Positions 63,903 through 64,000 of a stretch of 64,000 nucleotides of DNA are shown in pieces. The stretch comes from Streptomyces sp. NBC_01775 (lineage in GTDB: Bacteria; Actinomycetota; Actinomycetes; Streptomycetales; Streptomycetaceae), in contig NZ_CP109104.1 in NCBI RefSeq assembly GCF_035917675.1, forward strand, positions 2,294,001-2,358,000, given 5' to 3'. Under the pieces are notes generated by a model. That model was not told where the DNA came from, did no database searches, and saw nothing but the letters and a program-made list of their open reading frames with translations. Position numbers and translations under genes: made by a program. Every line of letters begins with the position of its first letter. Positions within the stretch are counted from its first letter, which is position 1.

Positions 63903-64000
63903 CCCGGTGGTGCCGTCCACGGCGCCCGCCCGGTAGGCGAGGACGACGGCCTGGACGCGGTCGCGCAGGTCCAGTTTGGTGAGGATGCGGGACACGTACG
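63894..64000 (-). CDS. LuxR/NarL-type response regulator, C-terminal end only
   Basis: The last 34 codons are in the window: YVSRILTKLDLRDRVQAVVLAYRAG and a short tail. This is the recognition helix and end of a NarL-type DNA-binding domain. The receiver domain would lie beyond position 64000. It is convergent with the P450 operon, and tandem repeats overlap its stop codon. Confidence 0.88.
   Translation of the reverse strand, partial: YVSRILTKLDLRDRVQAVVLAYRAGAVDGTTGPR

Overview
The window comes from a Streptomyces-type actinomycete chromosome. The evidence is the very high GC content, frequent GTG starts, strong third-position GC bias, purine-rich ribosome binding sites, short divergent promoters and G/C-rich intergenic hairpins. 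Gene content and order resemble, from memory, the conserved stretch of the S. coelicolor chromosome around SCO5998-SCO6061 (murA-like gene, aconitase, ngcEFG, rok7B7, xylFGH, dxs, fadAB, hemE, hemG, hemQ, murC, msrB). No tRNA, rRNA, CRISPR array, insertion sequence or phage gene was seen.

Layout. 1-10.4 kb holds a cut-off DUF4331 gene, a secreted protein, msrB, murC, a conserved hypothetical, a RibD-like reductase, zapE, a Tat-exported PhoX-type protein, a two-gene ABC exporter and a Pth2-like gene. 10.5-13.8 kb holds a DUF692 (MNIO-type) gene overlapping its partner, then a secreted TAP-type peptidase. 13.8-18.9 kb is the late heme block (hemQ, hemG, hemE) around a CoA-disulfide-reductase-like flavoprotein. 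18.9-25.6 kb has a DUF3000 gene, an orphan LuxR response regulator, rnd, and the fadA-fadB beta-oxidation pair. 25.7-29.0 kb is a three-gene operon resembling a WXG100 secreted-protein system. 29.1-32.8 kb holds a GT39-like membrane protein and dxs.

33.6-45.5 kb is a sugar-uptake region, all on the minus strand: xylFGH, the ROK regulator rok7B7, an extra CUT1-type transporter without an ATPase, and ngcEFG for N-acetylglucosamine/chitobiose, also without an ATPase. Both CUT1 systems presumably use a shared ATPase such as MsiK encoded elsewhere. A GH92 alpha-mannosidase diverges from ngcE. The intergenic DNA carries a DasR-like site, a LacI-type palindrome and, before xylF, a large inverted repeat.

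49.4-59.5 kb has a LysR regulator divergent from a PLP lyase, then acnA, a TauE-like permease, an APC permease, an MFS remnant, and a MurA-like enzyme with an N-terminal XRE DNA-binding domain. The most interesting signal is here. The promoter of the XRE-MurA gene carries TATCTC-N6-GAGATA over its -10 element, and the same arms occur upstream of acnA. This suggests a bifunctional or retired cell-wall enzyme acting as a repressor that links UDP-GlcNAc status to its own expression and to the TCA cycle. An iron-box-like sequence also lies in front of acnA. 60.0-63.8 kb is an operon of an EF-hand protein, an acyl-CoA-oxidase-like flavoprotein and a cytochrome P450, possibly part of a specialised lipid or metabolite pathway. 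It faces the 3' end of a LuxR-type regulator that runs off the window.
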